Assembly (NCBI GenBank): GCA_902728285.1 | Contig: CACVBU010000158.1 | Coordinates: forward strand, 1,612,001 to 1,676,000 | Source: Clytia hemisphaerica | Taxonomy: Eukaryota; Cnidaria; Hydrozoa; Leptothecata; Clytiidae | Reading direction: 5' to 3' | DNA length: 64,000 bases | Position numbers and translations under genes: made by a program | Notes under the pieces: model-generated | Database searches by the model: none | What the model was told of the DNA's origin: nothing | Seen by the model: only the letters and a program-made list of their open reading frames with translations | Shown: piece by piece, positions 41,696-52,434 of the stretch | How the letters are laid out: each line of letters opens with the position of its first letter | How positions within the stretch are numbered: position 1 is the first letter of the stretch

Positions 41696-42450
41696 ATGTA
41701 TGACAACAATAGCGACGATGGCAGCCACCCACCATCACTTCCGGAAAAGACCTTCTTGAGACGAAGAAGAAGTTTGCACTACGCACCATTGTTAGATGAT
41801 ATCCAGCAACTGGATGACAGAGACAGAATTACCTCGAATGGACAACAATTGAGCGACAAAACCGACCGCTTAACGGCCCGAATCAAAAGAATCAAGATGG
41901 AATTAACACCTAACCCTTCATAAGAAGAGCCTTCAGACCGCGACTCATACCCACAGAGAAGACTGTATCGAAGTCTTTTTCAGCAGAGGAATCATTTATC
42001 GAGTCCATTCACAAGCTGACTCGACCTAAAGTTACAAAGAAGGACCTGCTCATCTTCGACGGTACAGACTTAAAGTTGTTCAAGATTTTTCTCCAAGAAT
42101 TCGAGGACACCACATAACTTGGTCAATGGTCTGATGGAGATAAGCTTGCCGCTCTCCCGACGATATTGGAAGGCAGACCTAAGTTGTATTACCACCGGCT
42201 GGATCCCAAGAAGAAAAAGACATACGAAAACACCATTAAAGCAATCAAGAAGAAGTTTGATTCGCCCGAGAGCATCTGCATTTGGACTCCGGGAAGATCT
42301 CCAGGACTACTTAGATCTAAAAGAAATAAAAACCTATGATAGTGCAGTGAGAAGCTTAAAGATGAAAGAATCCGTCAGGAGAACAAAGCCAGTAGATGTA
42401 CGCCTAACTTCACCTATCTGCAACAAACTGAGCGCAATTCAAGGAAGTTG
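41696..42450 (+). pseudogene. gag: Element E gag
   Basis: The N-terminal frame 41696-41923 is polar (Asp/Arg-rich, SHPPSLPEKTFLRRRRSL). After frame changes the capsid-like part reads DLLIFDGTDLKLFKIFLQEF (about 42046-42105), LAALPTILEGRPKLYYHRL and TIKAIKKKFDSPE, then LKMKESVRRTKPVDVRL, the typical retrotrans_gag layout. It parallels family B gag (VFDGSGSKSCKTFIREFEE; LKLKESIRREKP). No zinc knuckles remain because the sequence ends near 42450. Confidence 0.65.
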
Positions 42451-43100
42451 AATATAACCAGCGATCGCTGATAACAAGGATATTGAAATAAATTCTTTCG
42501 AAACGCGCCTATATTCGAGAGTCTTTGCTTCATATTCACGTTCACCTGAATAAAACATTATAAAGAAAGTTAACAGCAGAGCTATCAATACAGTAAAGCA
42601 GAAACAAAGGAAAAAGTAAAATAAAAGCCAGGTACAATTACGACGTAGAGTCAAATTAGCTATCGCTGAGATTTACAGAGAAGTATATATATCATGGAAA
42701 CTGGGTTCAAGAAAGTCCCCAGCGAATCAGTTATATGTAAAATTTGAAGGCAGCTGCAGGAGAAGGCAATTGTCGTTTCCATGGAAACAAACACAAATGA
42801 AACAATTATAACTACTGCAGAAAGAGATTTGAGAAATGTAAAGCTAAACTTCAAAGAGAATGAAGTAATAACTCAAAACAAAGCAACAAGCAATGCGGCA
42901 CAGAAGCCAGATAAACAAACAGATCAGCCAATATTGTACCCAAGGTGAGGTAAACATAAACAATGGAGAAATTATATCAACATAGATTAGATAACAAAGT
43001 AATTGTTTCCAAAAAAATAGACAGATTAAAACAAACAGCCACTTTCAAATAAGCATTCAATCATACAAGCAGTGATATCTGAAAGAATGAGTAAGAGGTG
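42451..43100. other. E-D junction region
   Basis: A-rich sequence with many stops in all frames. The 5' LTR expected for element D (TGTTAGGCAGC..) is not present here, so D appears truncated or rearranged at its left end. Confidence 0.4.
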
Positions 43101-43199
43101 ATTTCGAAAAGGAAAAAGAGTAACCTGCCGTGCCAGACGAAGCATATTACCAAGCAGAACAAAAAAACGAGTCAACCTTCAATCGAAGAAGACGAAGAA

Positions 43200-43985
43200 G
43201 CTGAAAGGGAACAGTCAAACACGCCGTTATCAATAGGAGAATCGTCAGCTGAAAATTCAACTCTGCCCTGAGTCGACGAAGATATCGGAGAATCGACGGT
43301 TATGACAAGACTGACTCAATCCAGCAAGTTGCCGAAAGCAAACACAGTCCGAACGTTGAAAGACATGCCAATCCAATTGGTACTGGAATTGAATCAGTAG
43401 GACTCGTGGCAGCATTCGAGAAAATGATGGCTGACCAAAGGCAGAAGAAAACGAAACCAATCGACTGTCGTTCACACCTCAGCACTAGAATAGCTGATCT
43501 GCCATGTTTTGGTGACAGAAAGCTGACCATAAAACAATTCGTCAACAAATACGAGAGGTATGCTCTTTTGAATGAGTTAACAGAGCTGCAAAACGCTCTA
43601 ATTTTGCCAAATTGTCTGGTGAAGAGAGCACTGACCTTCTACGACGAATTAAAGAACATGGTACGCCAACTATTAGTGAACAATGGAAGACGTATTTCCA
43701 ATTCCAAGATTATGGACAACAATGACTTCGATCCAAGTGGCACTGACAAGACAGATCGAACAGCTAAAGAAGATCACCAAGAATGTCAAATTATCACTAA
43801 ATGCAATAACGAAAGGCCGCAGCAATGACAAGACTTGCACCTTCTGTAAGAGAAAGAGACATGTAGAGGCAGAATGTCGCACCGAACGATACAGGATTAT
43901 CACATGCCATACGTGTGAAAAAAATTGGCACATTTCAAAATTTTGTCGTTCCAAGAATCAACACCAGGAGGATACTACAAAGTGA
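43200..43985 (+). pseudogene. gag: Element D gag with two CCHC zinc knuckles
   Basis: The capsid-like frame 43406-43828 includes LPCFGDRKLTIKQFVNKYER, LQNALILPNCLVKRALTFYDEL, typical of retrotrans_gag. Coding sequence may begin near 43120 in other frames. After a frameshift the frame 43683-43985 ends in two knuckles: CTFCKRKRHVEAEC and CHTCEKNWHISKFC (about 43837-43950), both with CX2CX4HX4C spacing. It packages RNA in intact relatives. Protease follows directly. Confidence 0.8.
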
Positions 43986-44029
43986 CTATGCCTTCCGATG
44001 CTAAAAAGTTCTGTTGGAAGTTTAAACAT

Positions 44030-44500
44030 AAATTTTTTGATTGACAGTGGATCATTGGTCTCCATCATCAGTGTTAATACGATGAAAGAAAAAATTCATC
44101 CATACTCTTAAAAAGAGTATTGATGAAAAATTGAAAATCACATTGATGAGTGCATCGGGCACGACACTTCTTACGAACGGATTAACAAACCTGAAACTTT
44201 GAATCGGACGTAACATTTTAATAAGTCACACATTTCTGGTTCTTGAAAACATTGCTACTGAAGCAATATTGGGCATTGATTTCTTGAGAGATCACAGCAT
44301 TACTGTAAACTGTCAACAGCGCAAACTAACTAATAACGCGCAAGGACATACGAAAGAAATAAATTTCGATATTGTTTCCTATGAAACAAACGATGTAATG
44401 TTGCACATTTTACCGGGGGAAAGCAAGCAATTCCATGCAGAATTTAATGGATCCCACAAAAGCAACTTAACACGACCAATGCTAAGGAAATTAGCATAAA
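44030..44500 (+). pseudogene. pro: Element D first (canonical) aspartic protease
   Basis: NFLIDSGSLVSIISVNTMKE (about 44032-44090) contains the active-site DSG. Stops and a frameshift follow (44110-44260). The frame 44269-44499 starts at ILGIDFLRDHSITVNC, the second conserved strand, and continues as linker (HILPGESKQFHAEFNG). Located between the gag knuckles and the RT start, the usual place. Sequence differs from the post-env protease-like domain of the same element at 46545. Confidence 0.75.
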
Positions 44501-44527
44501 AGTGTTCAATTCCATGGTAAAAAAAGG

Positions 44528-44863
44528 GTGTCAGCCAATATCGCTTTCTTCGTAATTAAAAACGTTTCAGATAAAAATTTGAATTCAAAGCCTCCGCACC
44601 AGTTGGGTATGCAGAAGAAGACAACAGTGATACAAATTTACCACCGCACAATGAAATCAAGCCAACCTTGGTGCCAAAAGTCAAGCTGCTTAACCGACGT
44701 TCAAAAGAAGCAGATCGCAGACCTCGTCGAGGAATTCAGTGGCTTATTTCCAGATGCTTTGCAGCCACTTGGCTCAACAGACAGAATCGAGCACAAGATA
44801 GAATTATTGGACCCAACTCCCATCCGACAACAACCATACCGTGTTGGACCCTTCAGAATGAAC
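44528..44863 (+). pseudogene. pol: Element D RT N-terminus
   Basis: The frame 44528-45025 includes VQKKQIADLVEEFSGLFPD, LQPLGSTDRIEHKIELL and PTPIRQQPYRVGP, the standard beginning of a gypsy RT just before the fingers. Immediately after QPYRVGP the same frame reads MNIESDFGTVIK, which is mid-env in C. The fusion lies at about 44860-44866. No catalytic RT motif is present. Confidence 0.8.
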
Positions 44864-46280
44864 ATTGAATCAGACTTTGGAACTGTAATAAAGCTAGAGG
44901 CTAGGAAAGAACCCAAAAACACTGGTATCAAGTATGTTCCGCCAATGCCAGCAGCTTATTGCACACCAGTATATAGCAATACAAGACGCAACAACACTTA
45001 TCTTCTACTATCAGCTCAAGCATGATAATCATGATTTTCAATTGATGAAAGTATTACCTGTTCTACAAGCAGAAAACTTCATACTATTCTTGAGTTGGGA
45101 CTGGCCGGACACGTTTCAGCAGCATACGAGTGGAGAGAGGACAAACTTGCACAGAAGACGTTCTCTAAAAGTGAACATTTCTCCATTAAGCACCTACTGG
45201 AACCATACATCATCCAAATTGACAATGGTTTTGTGGTAACATTGACAGAATTGCCACCTCAAACAAAGATACATTCACTAACTAAAGTAAGGAAGTTTGC
45301 CATGAAAGCCAGCACCACTTCGACACTTCTAATAGTAAAAGCACATATTGTTAATGCACTTATAAATTAAAAACATCACCTTTAAGAAGAGATGCCAAGA
45401 TCATGTCATCTTCAAGCTGGTTAAAACAAACTTTACCATTGAATAACTAATCATATCCCCTCTGCAGCAAATGAATGGGTCAAAACCGGAGTGGTCAAAA
45501 CGTCATTGTGAAACCGATGGGAGACGCAATCATGGTGCTCTCGACGAGGCGAGGCGAATGAAATTGGTGAATGAAAGCCCAACAATCCCATGCGCGAGAT
45601 GCGATGCTCTATTCGTGGTGGATAACAAACAATCCTCCTTTAGAATAAGTAGGAATGGCACAATCCGAAAGATACAAAGACACCCACCACCCTATTGAAA
45701 TCTCTGGAGGATTTTCAGTCAGTTCACGTCATCCAAGACATCATAGGAGATCACGAGAATATCATACTAGAAGAAAATTTCCATCTTCCACCAGTAACCA
45801 TATCCGAAATCATGTCTCGAGTAAACGGAGGCGTCAGTGAATTAGCGGAAATCACAAAAGAAGTGGCAAGGATGAAAGCTAGTCAAGAAACACCCCATAA
45901 ACCCTACATCTTAACAGCTATCACGCACGGACTTAGAAAGTTCTTATCAGTTATATTTGCCCTCGGTAAGGGATTAACAGACGCTGAAAAGGCTGTGGGT
46001 GGAGCGGAAGTGAACTAATCTATGCAGTCGGAGATGCAGGAAGCAAACTAATTGACAGTGCTGCTGAAGGCATTGCTAAAATCTTCAACAACTGGGTCAT
46101 TATCGTCGTGGGACTCATCCTACTCTACTTACTTGCTGTTTAAGTACAGAAGTGAGCTGCAAGCAAAAGAAGCTACTGGAATGAATGTTGAAATGTCGAA
46201 CATAAATTCCCCCGCAAATCACGACATCAAATCGGATTTGCTACTAATGGGAATAATCAAAGAGTATGTTCGAAAATAAT
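44864..46280 (+). pseudogene. env: Element D env (N-terminally truncated)
   Basis: Begins at the same env position as C (SDFGTVIKLEARKEP; CTPV). A frameshift near 45000 and another near 45090 lead to MGLAGHVSAAYEW and EPYIIQIDNGFVVTLTELPP (45095-45370). Further frames hold ENFHLPPVTISEIMSRVNGG, LAEITKEVARM and FALGKGLTDAEKAVGGAE (45695-46018). After a one-base shift come AVGDAGSKLIDS, the anchor WVIIVVGLILLYLL (about 46095-46140) and a polar tail to about 46280. The C-terminal organisation matches C and B. Non-functional. Confidence 0.7.
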
Positions 46281-46499
46281 TCGAGAGATGCATATCAAGT
46301 ATGCCAGAAATAGGCCATAATGATACTGAATGGAAGAAAAAGGAAAAACAATTACAAAGCAAATTCTAAAAGATCAGCCACAGAGCTTCCACCTCGAAGT
46401 CTGAAATCCAGAAGAGGCAACAGGCGAAAACAGGAATAAAATTCGGCAAGCCATCTTTCAGCAGCAAAGCACGTCATCAACGGAAGCACAAATGACGGG

Positions 46500-46949
46500 A
46501 TGTTGGTAACGGCGACAGAATTGTTAGGGAATATGCCAATCAAACTAGAAGCTTTAATCGATACAGGCAGCCTTATATCCTTTATCGAAAAGGAAATGTG
46601 GGAACAATGCAACGTGAAACCATTCATGACAATAGGTGACATGAGAGACTTTGGTACAGTAAAATAAATAACTGGATCCGCTGTGGAGATAGAAGGGACG
46701 ACAATCCTCCCATTGGCCACAGAAAGTCAAAGTTGGCTCCATGAAGTTTTTGTGTCAAGCAGCGTGGCATGCAGTTGCGCAACAACGGTAAAAATGAACT
46801 CTACTAGGTACTCAATGGAAGTCACCACAATTGGAGCACGAACCGGAAAGGTCATTGCCTCAAACACACAGGCAATTTCCATCAGGGAAATTCTTATACC
46901 GGACATGCTGCAAAGAAAATTTAATTTTGGCAAAATATTGAAAGTTTGA
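46500..46949 (+). pseudogene. Second, post-env protease-like domain and linker (element D)
   Basis: A frame around 46500-46665 reads LVTATELLGNMPIKLEALID, TGSLISFIEKEMWEQCNVKPF with the DTG triad intact. A TAA at 46666-46668 precedes ITGSAVEIEGTTILPLATES (46669-46730) and, after loss of the ILGMDF strand, TTIGARTGKVIASNTQAISIREILIPDML (core GKVIASNTQAI, about 46845-46880), ending at 46949. It aligns with C 37540-38210. D thus holds two protease domains of different sequence, one in the canonical site and one after env. Confidence 0.75.
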
Positions 46950-47535
46950 AAGTCAGAACCTAACATCACTGCCAAAACAACTATCAAATGCTGACATCGA
47001 GTCTACAAAAGAAAAAATCTATAGAGATGCGAAAATATACAAACGCAAACAATAAAATATTGAACTTACCGCTAGAGTTGGAATTCACGCTTGAATGAGA
47101 TCGCCAACCAAGTGACACGCATCAAGTATCTTCACAGACCTTGGGAATGAAACCAACCATCAACCAGGGCGGAACAATACACAAACGATGATTGATGATT
47201 GTTTTACTCATTGTCTGGAAAACAAGCAAGAACCCCCAAACCAGCAAGAAAACATATATCTGCAAGACGGCAATTTACCTAATGCAAAGAATTTTGCAAC
47301 AAAAGTTCTGACAAAATGTACTTTTTGGCTAACACAAACGAAGAATTTATCGCAAACTGCCAGTCAGCAGCAAAGCCAGCATACGATTAGACATCGGAAG
47401 CAGACTGAGACGTCACCGCCGACAAGTCATCACCTCCACTAATCCATTAGTTTCTCAGCAGTAGCAGGTGGAACGATACGTTTCAGCATATACGTTGCCG
47501 GCTGACACGGGAACATCGTTTTAAGACTCGCAGTA
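46950..47535. other. Element D interior without a clear gene
   Basis: A frame at 47188-47442 (polar, Gln/Thr-rich, LENKQEPPNQQENIYLQDG) may be a remnant of the 5' part of the accessory ORF, but I see no match in C. Confidence 0.3.
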
Positions 47536-48010
47536 TACTAAATACCGGATCATGCAGCTTGCAATTTGTCCAGAGGATTGGATGGACTGATTTGGACTTC
47601 AAACTGCTGAAAAAGACGCGATCGACGTGTTGCCACGAAAGACCAGAGGACCAAGGATGGACAACAGACCCCATCGATACGCAAACTTGAAGGTTGGGCT
47701 GAATGAGATAGCCCGAAGGGAAATTAACTAACGGGTGGAGAATGAATGTCTCAAGGCCAAGGCTCCAACAGTGGATGAATGGGGAAGTTGCTGTCAACGT
47801 TTCAGGAGCCGTCGGAAATGATGCAACACCGAAGTGCGCATTATGCATGGACTGGCTGCAAAACGTGCGAATGGTTACGAGTTGCTGCAGACAGTCTGCA
47901 TTTTGCGCAGACTGATTACAAACCTTCAGGCAGGCTAGCACCGACCAAAGGTATCCTGAATTGTCGAAGTGTCCTCTGTGCAAAGCGCAATGGCCGAACG
48001 AACCGCCAAT
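47536..48010 (+). pseudogene. Accessory ORF with RING-like motif (element D)
   Basis: About 47590-47800 reads NRPHRYANLKVGLNEIARRE, then KAPTVDEWGS, resembling C 38830-38985. In an overlapping frame (from an ATG near 47733) the zinc-binding part begins PKCALCMD (47832-47852), then SCCRQSAFC (47880-47906), a TGA, and SKCPLCKAQWPNEP (47964-48005). Thus both Cys of the first CxxC and the final CPLC are present. Seeing the same Cys pattern and the trailing Trp-Pro in C and D, despite different surrounding bases, argues for past selection on the protein. It ends about 130 bases before the 3' LTR. Confidence 0.6.
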
Positions 48011-48139
48011 GGCCATGCAATGAACTTTGTGCCTAGCACACGTATTGTTTTCTATCACGCTAGGGACTCATTTTATTTCAATTAGGATTTTTTTTATTTT
48101 ATCAACGATTGCGGAGAATCGTTTAGTTTAGGAAAGGGT

Positions 48140-48357
48140 TGTTAGGCAGCTATATGAAATACGGCCCACCTTCGGCATTATGCTGAAGGTTATTCTTTGT
48201 ATCTAGCCGCAATTATATAATTAGGATGTTAAATTTTAATATGAAACTAGACATTATGAACTTAGGACACTGTAGTAAAAATCTTTAAAAAACACATTCG
48301 ATTGCTCCCTATTAAATTCTGAACCCCCAGGGCAGTTTTGTTGGCTCTCGGCTAACA
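48140..48357 (+). repeat. Element D 3' LTR (218 bp)
   Basis: Follows GGAAAGGG (polypurine-like) and runs from TGTTAGGCAGC to GGCTAACA. It is similar in start and end to the C LTR (TGTCAGGCAGCC..GGCTGACA). The right flank GTCACCAATATA matches 59815 on, so D inserted into a duplicated sequence whose uninterrupted copy is at 59.8 kb. Confidence 0.8.
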
Positions 48358-48640
48358 GTCACCAATATACACACACTCCAGCTTCACCAACTTAAAATAC
48401 AGTCATCAATTCAAAGACAAAAGTGATTTGGAGTGTTTGAAATGCTAAAAGTAGTATTTTGCTAACTTATGAATTCAAGCTACGGAGAAGAATTAACGGA
48501 AAAATTCTTCAACATCCTGATTAAAGATGAGACATTCCCAGAAACAACCTTACTACATCGATAACATTGAGCTACTAATTAATATTAGCCTGAAAGGGGC
48601 TTGAAATATTGATTTTATCTATTTAACTGAGAATTGGAAA
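48358..48640 (+). repeat. Duplicated segment S, copy 1
   Basis: Matches 59815-60117: AGTGATTTGGAGTGTTT.AAATGCTAAAAGTAGTATTTTGC, GAATTCAAGCTACGGAGAAGAATT, TACATCGATAAC. It contains a broken version of the small ORF seen in copy 2. Confidence 0.85.
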
Positions 48641-48832
48641 TAATTTTAAAAGGAAGTAGAAATTCTTAATAAATTTAACTTAAAATAGGAAAATAGTTAG
48701 TTAATTTTGTAAGCAATATCAAAAAACTAATTTGATGCTAACACAATGATGCACGTGGCGTCACGGTATGCATCAATAATAATACCTGATAGATAATAGA
48801 GACACTCCTTATCCTTCAGGCAACAAAGATGA
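48641..48832. other. No gene visible
   Basis: AT-rich spacer. Confidence 0.4.
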
Positions 48833-49100
48833 TGTTACCTGATGAACTGTAGAAAGCCACTAGGCACATATTGTGCATTACGAAATACGAAAAACAGAGA
48901 AACGATGGGATGAGCTGGAGTTTTTACAAGATACTTCACTAATTGGTCATTTAAAGTGATAGAAATGACGCGTTCTTTAGAAAAAGTAATAAGATTCTTT
49001 TATTACATCTTAACGACCAACCAAATCAAATAAGAGCTTGTAAAAACTCCAGCTTGTCCCGAAACGATAAGGGTCTTTCAAACTGCCTCTGAAGAAGATG
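48833..49100 (+). repeat. Family B2-type LTR fragment (5' end) interrupted by a MITE
   Basis: TGTTACCTGATGAACTGTAGAAAGCCACTAGGCACATATT matches the start of the B2 LTR (31119, 33231). After the MITE it continues AAGGGTCTTTCAAACTGCCTCTGA and then stops. A solo, truncated LTR. Confidence 0.8.
48907..49060. mobile_element. hAT-like MITE, 154 bp, 8-bp target duplication
   Basis: Terminal inverted repeats of 24 bases: GGGATGAGCTGGAGTTTTTACAAG at 48907-48930 and its complement at 49037-49060, with one or two mismatches. Flanked by GAAACGAT at 48899-48906 and 49061-49068. An 8-bp duplication points to hAT-type (less likely P or Merlin) transposase. No coding capacity. Confidence 0.85.
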
Positions 49101-50100
49101 ACAAATAGTATGCCGAACCCTTAAATGCAAATTCCACGAAACCTCCTTAAAACTAAAAATAATGAAACATTTTTCCCCGTGAGTGTCATTTTTATTGAAT
49201 TAACATAACTCATTACTGTCAATAAATTCGTTCAAGATAAAAACTAAAGCATTGCATACTTAGGTATACAAATTTAGTTTTGAAGGCAGTTAAAATAAGG
49301 GATTTCATTACAACTGGCAGACAAGTGGAATAACAAAAACAAAAAAAAAAGATTAAACAAGCGAGCGAATAAACGAACGAATAAACTCGCTTATGACAGA
49401 AGAGCTTGTTTCAAGGCCAAACAAAAGATAACAGTAAATGGACCGTAGCTATGCAACCATTGCAGCTCATACAGCTAAAACACAATAAATGACGAGAAAA
49501 AGAAAGCCCCAGAGACTTGGAGGACGAACACGAAAAAGAACAGGCTACGGTCAATAAAGCAGAGAAACTAAACATATTCTACCTATGCAACTAAGTATTT
49601 ACGGAATCTTGTTAAAGGAGATCGAAAAACAATTTTAGCTCTTAAAAGTGTCCAATTTATACGGATTTGAATTGATTTGAGTTCTTCATCAGAATCCAAC
49701 TATCTAAGCGATACACGTATGAACATATAAACGACTAGACATCCCTGCTCGTTGTATTTTTGTAGAAAGCACTGTTAGCTTAATTGCTAATTCCTTAAAA
49801 TCGTAAAATAACGAATATAACAGGGGCAAAATCATGGTCAGCTTGCTTAAACTACGACTAATATTCCTAAATTTTGACTTAGAAGTTTCGAATAATTTTA
49901 GTGTGTCACATAAAGTCATCCCATAGGGAATTTCCTATATTTGTTTATTTTTTAGTATTAACTGGGGAGAAATTAGAGAGGTGTTTTATATAGTCTCTCT
50001 ACTACGCCCCGACCACCCTCTTACAAGGGGAGTCCATCAGGACCCAACGCCTTTCAGATTATTAATTAATTAATTTATTAATTAGGATTACCAGATCTTC
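49101..50100. other. Non-coding AT-rich region
   Basis: No ORF of interest. Around 49360-49395 there is a short CGAGCGAATAAACGAACGAATAAACTCG near-repeat. Nothing else can be supported. Confidence 0.4.
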
Positions 50101-50129
50101 AAGTACTAGTTTCGACTCTAAAAAGTGAG

Positions 50130-51470
50130 TAGCAGATCTGAGATTGAAATGATTAACATCGTTCATTGATTCACATTATAATATTTTTTAGTTGAAAATA
50201 TTTAAGAAAAAGCTTTTGTTAAGTTTCATAGACTTAGACTAGTAGTAAACGAAGTTGATGATTCGCATAAGGATTTCCAAAATGTAAGTTATTAACTTCT
50301 TTTATATTCACAACGTACTGTTCTTGATTAAAAAAATTTGATTATGAAGTTTTTCGCTCCGCTTTTCAAAAATGAAAAGGTGAAGAATGAATGAAATATT
50401 TCAAAAAGACGATTTTCAACACTGAAGTGATTAACATCGTATTTTGATACAAACTATACCGCTTCTTGATTTAAAAGTTAAAGGATAAAGTTTACGTTTG
50501 GTTTTCTAGAGATGAAACGATAGAAAAAACTAAGCCGATGATTCAAATTACGATTTTCAGCACGAAGGTGATTACAGTCTATTCACGATAAGTGTGCACT
50601 CTTTTTTCTTTTACCTATAACTTTTGAAGGAATTCTTCAATCTTTATAAATTTGGTATCAATAGAAAGATATTAGTAAGTGGAACAATTTGAAATCAAAA
50701 AATCTTTAAAAGAATTCTAAAAATGAAGATGAAAATGAGTTATAGGTAAAAGAAAAAAGAGTGCACACTTATCGTGAATAAACTTTAATATCGTTTATTG
50801 TTACACATTTTATTTTTTCTTGGTTAGAGATTATCCAGAATATACCTAGTTCTGTTTGTGTTTTCAAAGAAAAATGGTTGAAAAATTAATCTGATATTTC
50901 AAATGATAATTCTCGACACTGAAGTGATTAAAATTGTTCGTTGTTGCACACTTTACTTTTTCTTGATTAATGAACAAAATATTCAAGGAGACGATTTTTA
51001 ATACTGAAGTGATTAACATCGTTCATTGATACAAATTATACCGTTTCTTGATTTAAGATATTCAAGAATAGAGTTTAGGTTATTTTTTCGAGAGATGAAA
51101 AAGTAGAAAAAACTAAGCGGATGATTCAAATTACGATTTTCAACACTGAAGTGATAAACATCGTTTATTGTTACACATTTTGTTTTTTATTGGTTAAAAA
51201 GTATCCAGAATATACCTAGTTCTGTTTGTATTTTCAAAGAAAAATGGCTGAAAACTAATCTGATATTTCAAATGACGATTCTCGACACTGAAGTGATTAA
51301 CATCGTTCGTTGTTACAAATCTTACTTTTTTTCAGTAAAAAATATTCGAGAATAACTTTTTTTTGTAATTTTTAAACAAAACGGATGGAAAACTGAACAG
51401 ATAATTAAAGTGACAATTTTCAGTACTTAAGTGATTAACATCGGTCGTTGTTACTAAATTATTGTTCTTT
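50130..51470. repeat. Degenerate tandem array, about 140-bp units
   Basis: The core CACTGAAGTGATTAACATCGTTCATTGATACAAATTAT.. recurs at about 50143, 50424, 50918, 51001, 51143, 51284 and 51421 with 10-25% differences, alternating with TTTCTTGATT..AAA and ATTCAAATTACGATTTTCA blocks. A higher-order satellite-like array without coding potential. A Tc1/mariner-like MITE interrupts one unit. Confidence 0.75.
50582..50778. mobile_element. Tc1/mariner-like MITE, 197 bp, TA duplication
   Basis: Terminal inverted repeats of about 40 bases (TTCACGATAAGTGTGCACTC..TACCTATAACT on the left, its complement on the right) with TA at 50580-50581 and 50779-50780. TA duplication suggests Tc1/mariner. No coding capacity. 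It lies inside the tandem array. Confidence 0.8.
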
Positions 51471-52430
51471 TTTAAAAATACTCAATACTAGTTTACACTG
51501 CTTGTTAAAAGAAATTGATGATGAAGTTTTGAAATGGTTGAGAAAGAATGAAATATTTCAAAAGATGTTTTTCAACACTGAATTGAGGCCCATTGTCAAA
51601 TTAAGAAAGCAAAGATTAAAAGTATTTAAGATAACCTTTGAAAATATGATCTCATCAAGAAGACTATAAAAAATAAAAACATTTAGCTCTATTCACTCCT
51701 CACTCTTTGAATGTCTCTTCAACAATGAATACCAACGCGCTCTTTTTCATGAATAAAACTGAAAACTCTGTGAAAGTATTCAGAATATTAGTAAACGAAA
51801 AGAACAGAAACAGAATATGGTAAACAAGAAAATCAAAACTCACAATCAGTATTTTCAAAAGCACTTTTTAAAACGCTTCTTTGCTCGGGGAATTCTATCT
51901 TGTTGGTTACAAAATGAAATTTGAATGTTCGTTAAAAGAAATTACAAAGCCTTCCTGAAAATTAGTTATAGAATAAATGAACAGCTCTTATTCAAAGTCT
52001 ACCACCATGGTCGAAATCTATTTATATTGAGAATTAAGCTTATTTCCTCGTTTTCCGAGAATTTGGAGTTCGGGCGAGATAGTCGATTTTCTCAAATTTA
52101 ATCGGATATTTCAATTTGGCTCGGGTTTATAGACCTCCTGGCTATATTATGAGCCTAATAGATCATTTTTGAACTTTTGGATCCTCAGATCCTAAGGTCT
52201 TAAGTCTTAAGTCTCATGTTAAAAGTCAGAGTTAAAGTTCTACTCTTCCAACCTACTTTAGAGCACTTACAAATCGATTGTGGTTTCTAAATTTCTCAGC
52301 GGATTTCCCTTTTTTCTCAAATATTACGGCCATGATTTTAGAATACCTTAAAAATACTCACCTTGTTGATACGTTTATTGCTCACTTGCTTTAGATTAAA
52401 CAAAAGCAAAATATTTCAAACATTATTAAC
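51471..52430. other. No supported gene
   Basis: AT-rich. The open frame at 51448-51669 begins inside the array and has no partner. A CTTAAGTCTTAAGTCTCA short repeat is seen near 52198-52215. Confidence 0.35.
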
Positions 52431-52434
52431 AATT

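Larger units (their letters stand above)
40780..42450 (+). mobile_element. Element E: 5' part of a family-B-like gypsy element (ORF0 and gag)
   Basis: Leader at 40780-40957, basic coiled-coil ORF0 at 40958-41197, an intervening repeat array, then gag at 41696-42450. The order and the sequence flavour match family B at 18300-19920. No protease or RT follows; the sequence changes to the D region after about 42450. No LTR was found. Confidence 0.65.
43100..48357 (+). mobile_element. Element D: gag-PR-RT start-env-second PR-accessory ORF-3' LTR
   Basis: From left: gag with two zinc knuckles (43200-43985), protease (44030-44500), RT N-terminus (about 44690-44860) joined in frame to mid-env (44864-46280), second protease-like domain and linker (46500-46949), accessory RING-like ORF (about 47540-48010), 3' LTR (48140-48357). 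RT core, RNase H and integrase are missing. It is related to C in env, post-env block, accessory ORF and LTR sequence. No 5' LTR was found. Confidence 0.8.

Noticed and set aside
51448..51669. 73-codon ORF after the tandem array
   Set aside because: Overlaps the last array unit, has no partner copy and no motif.
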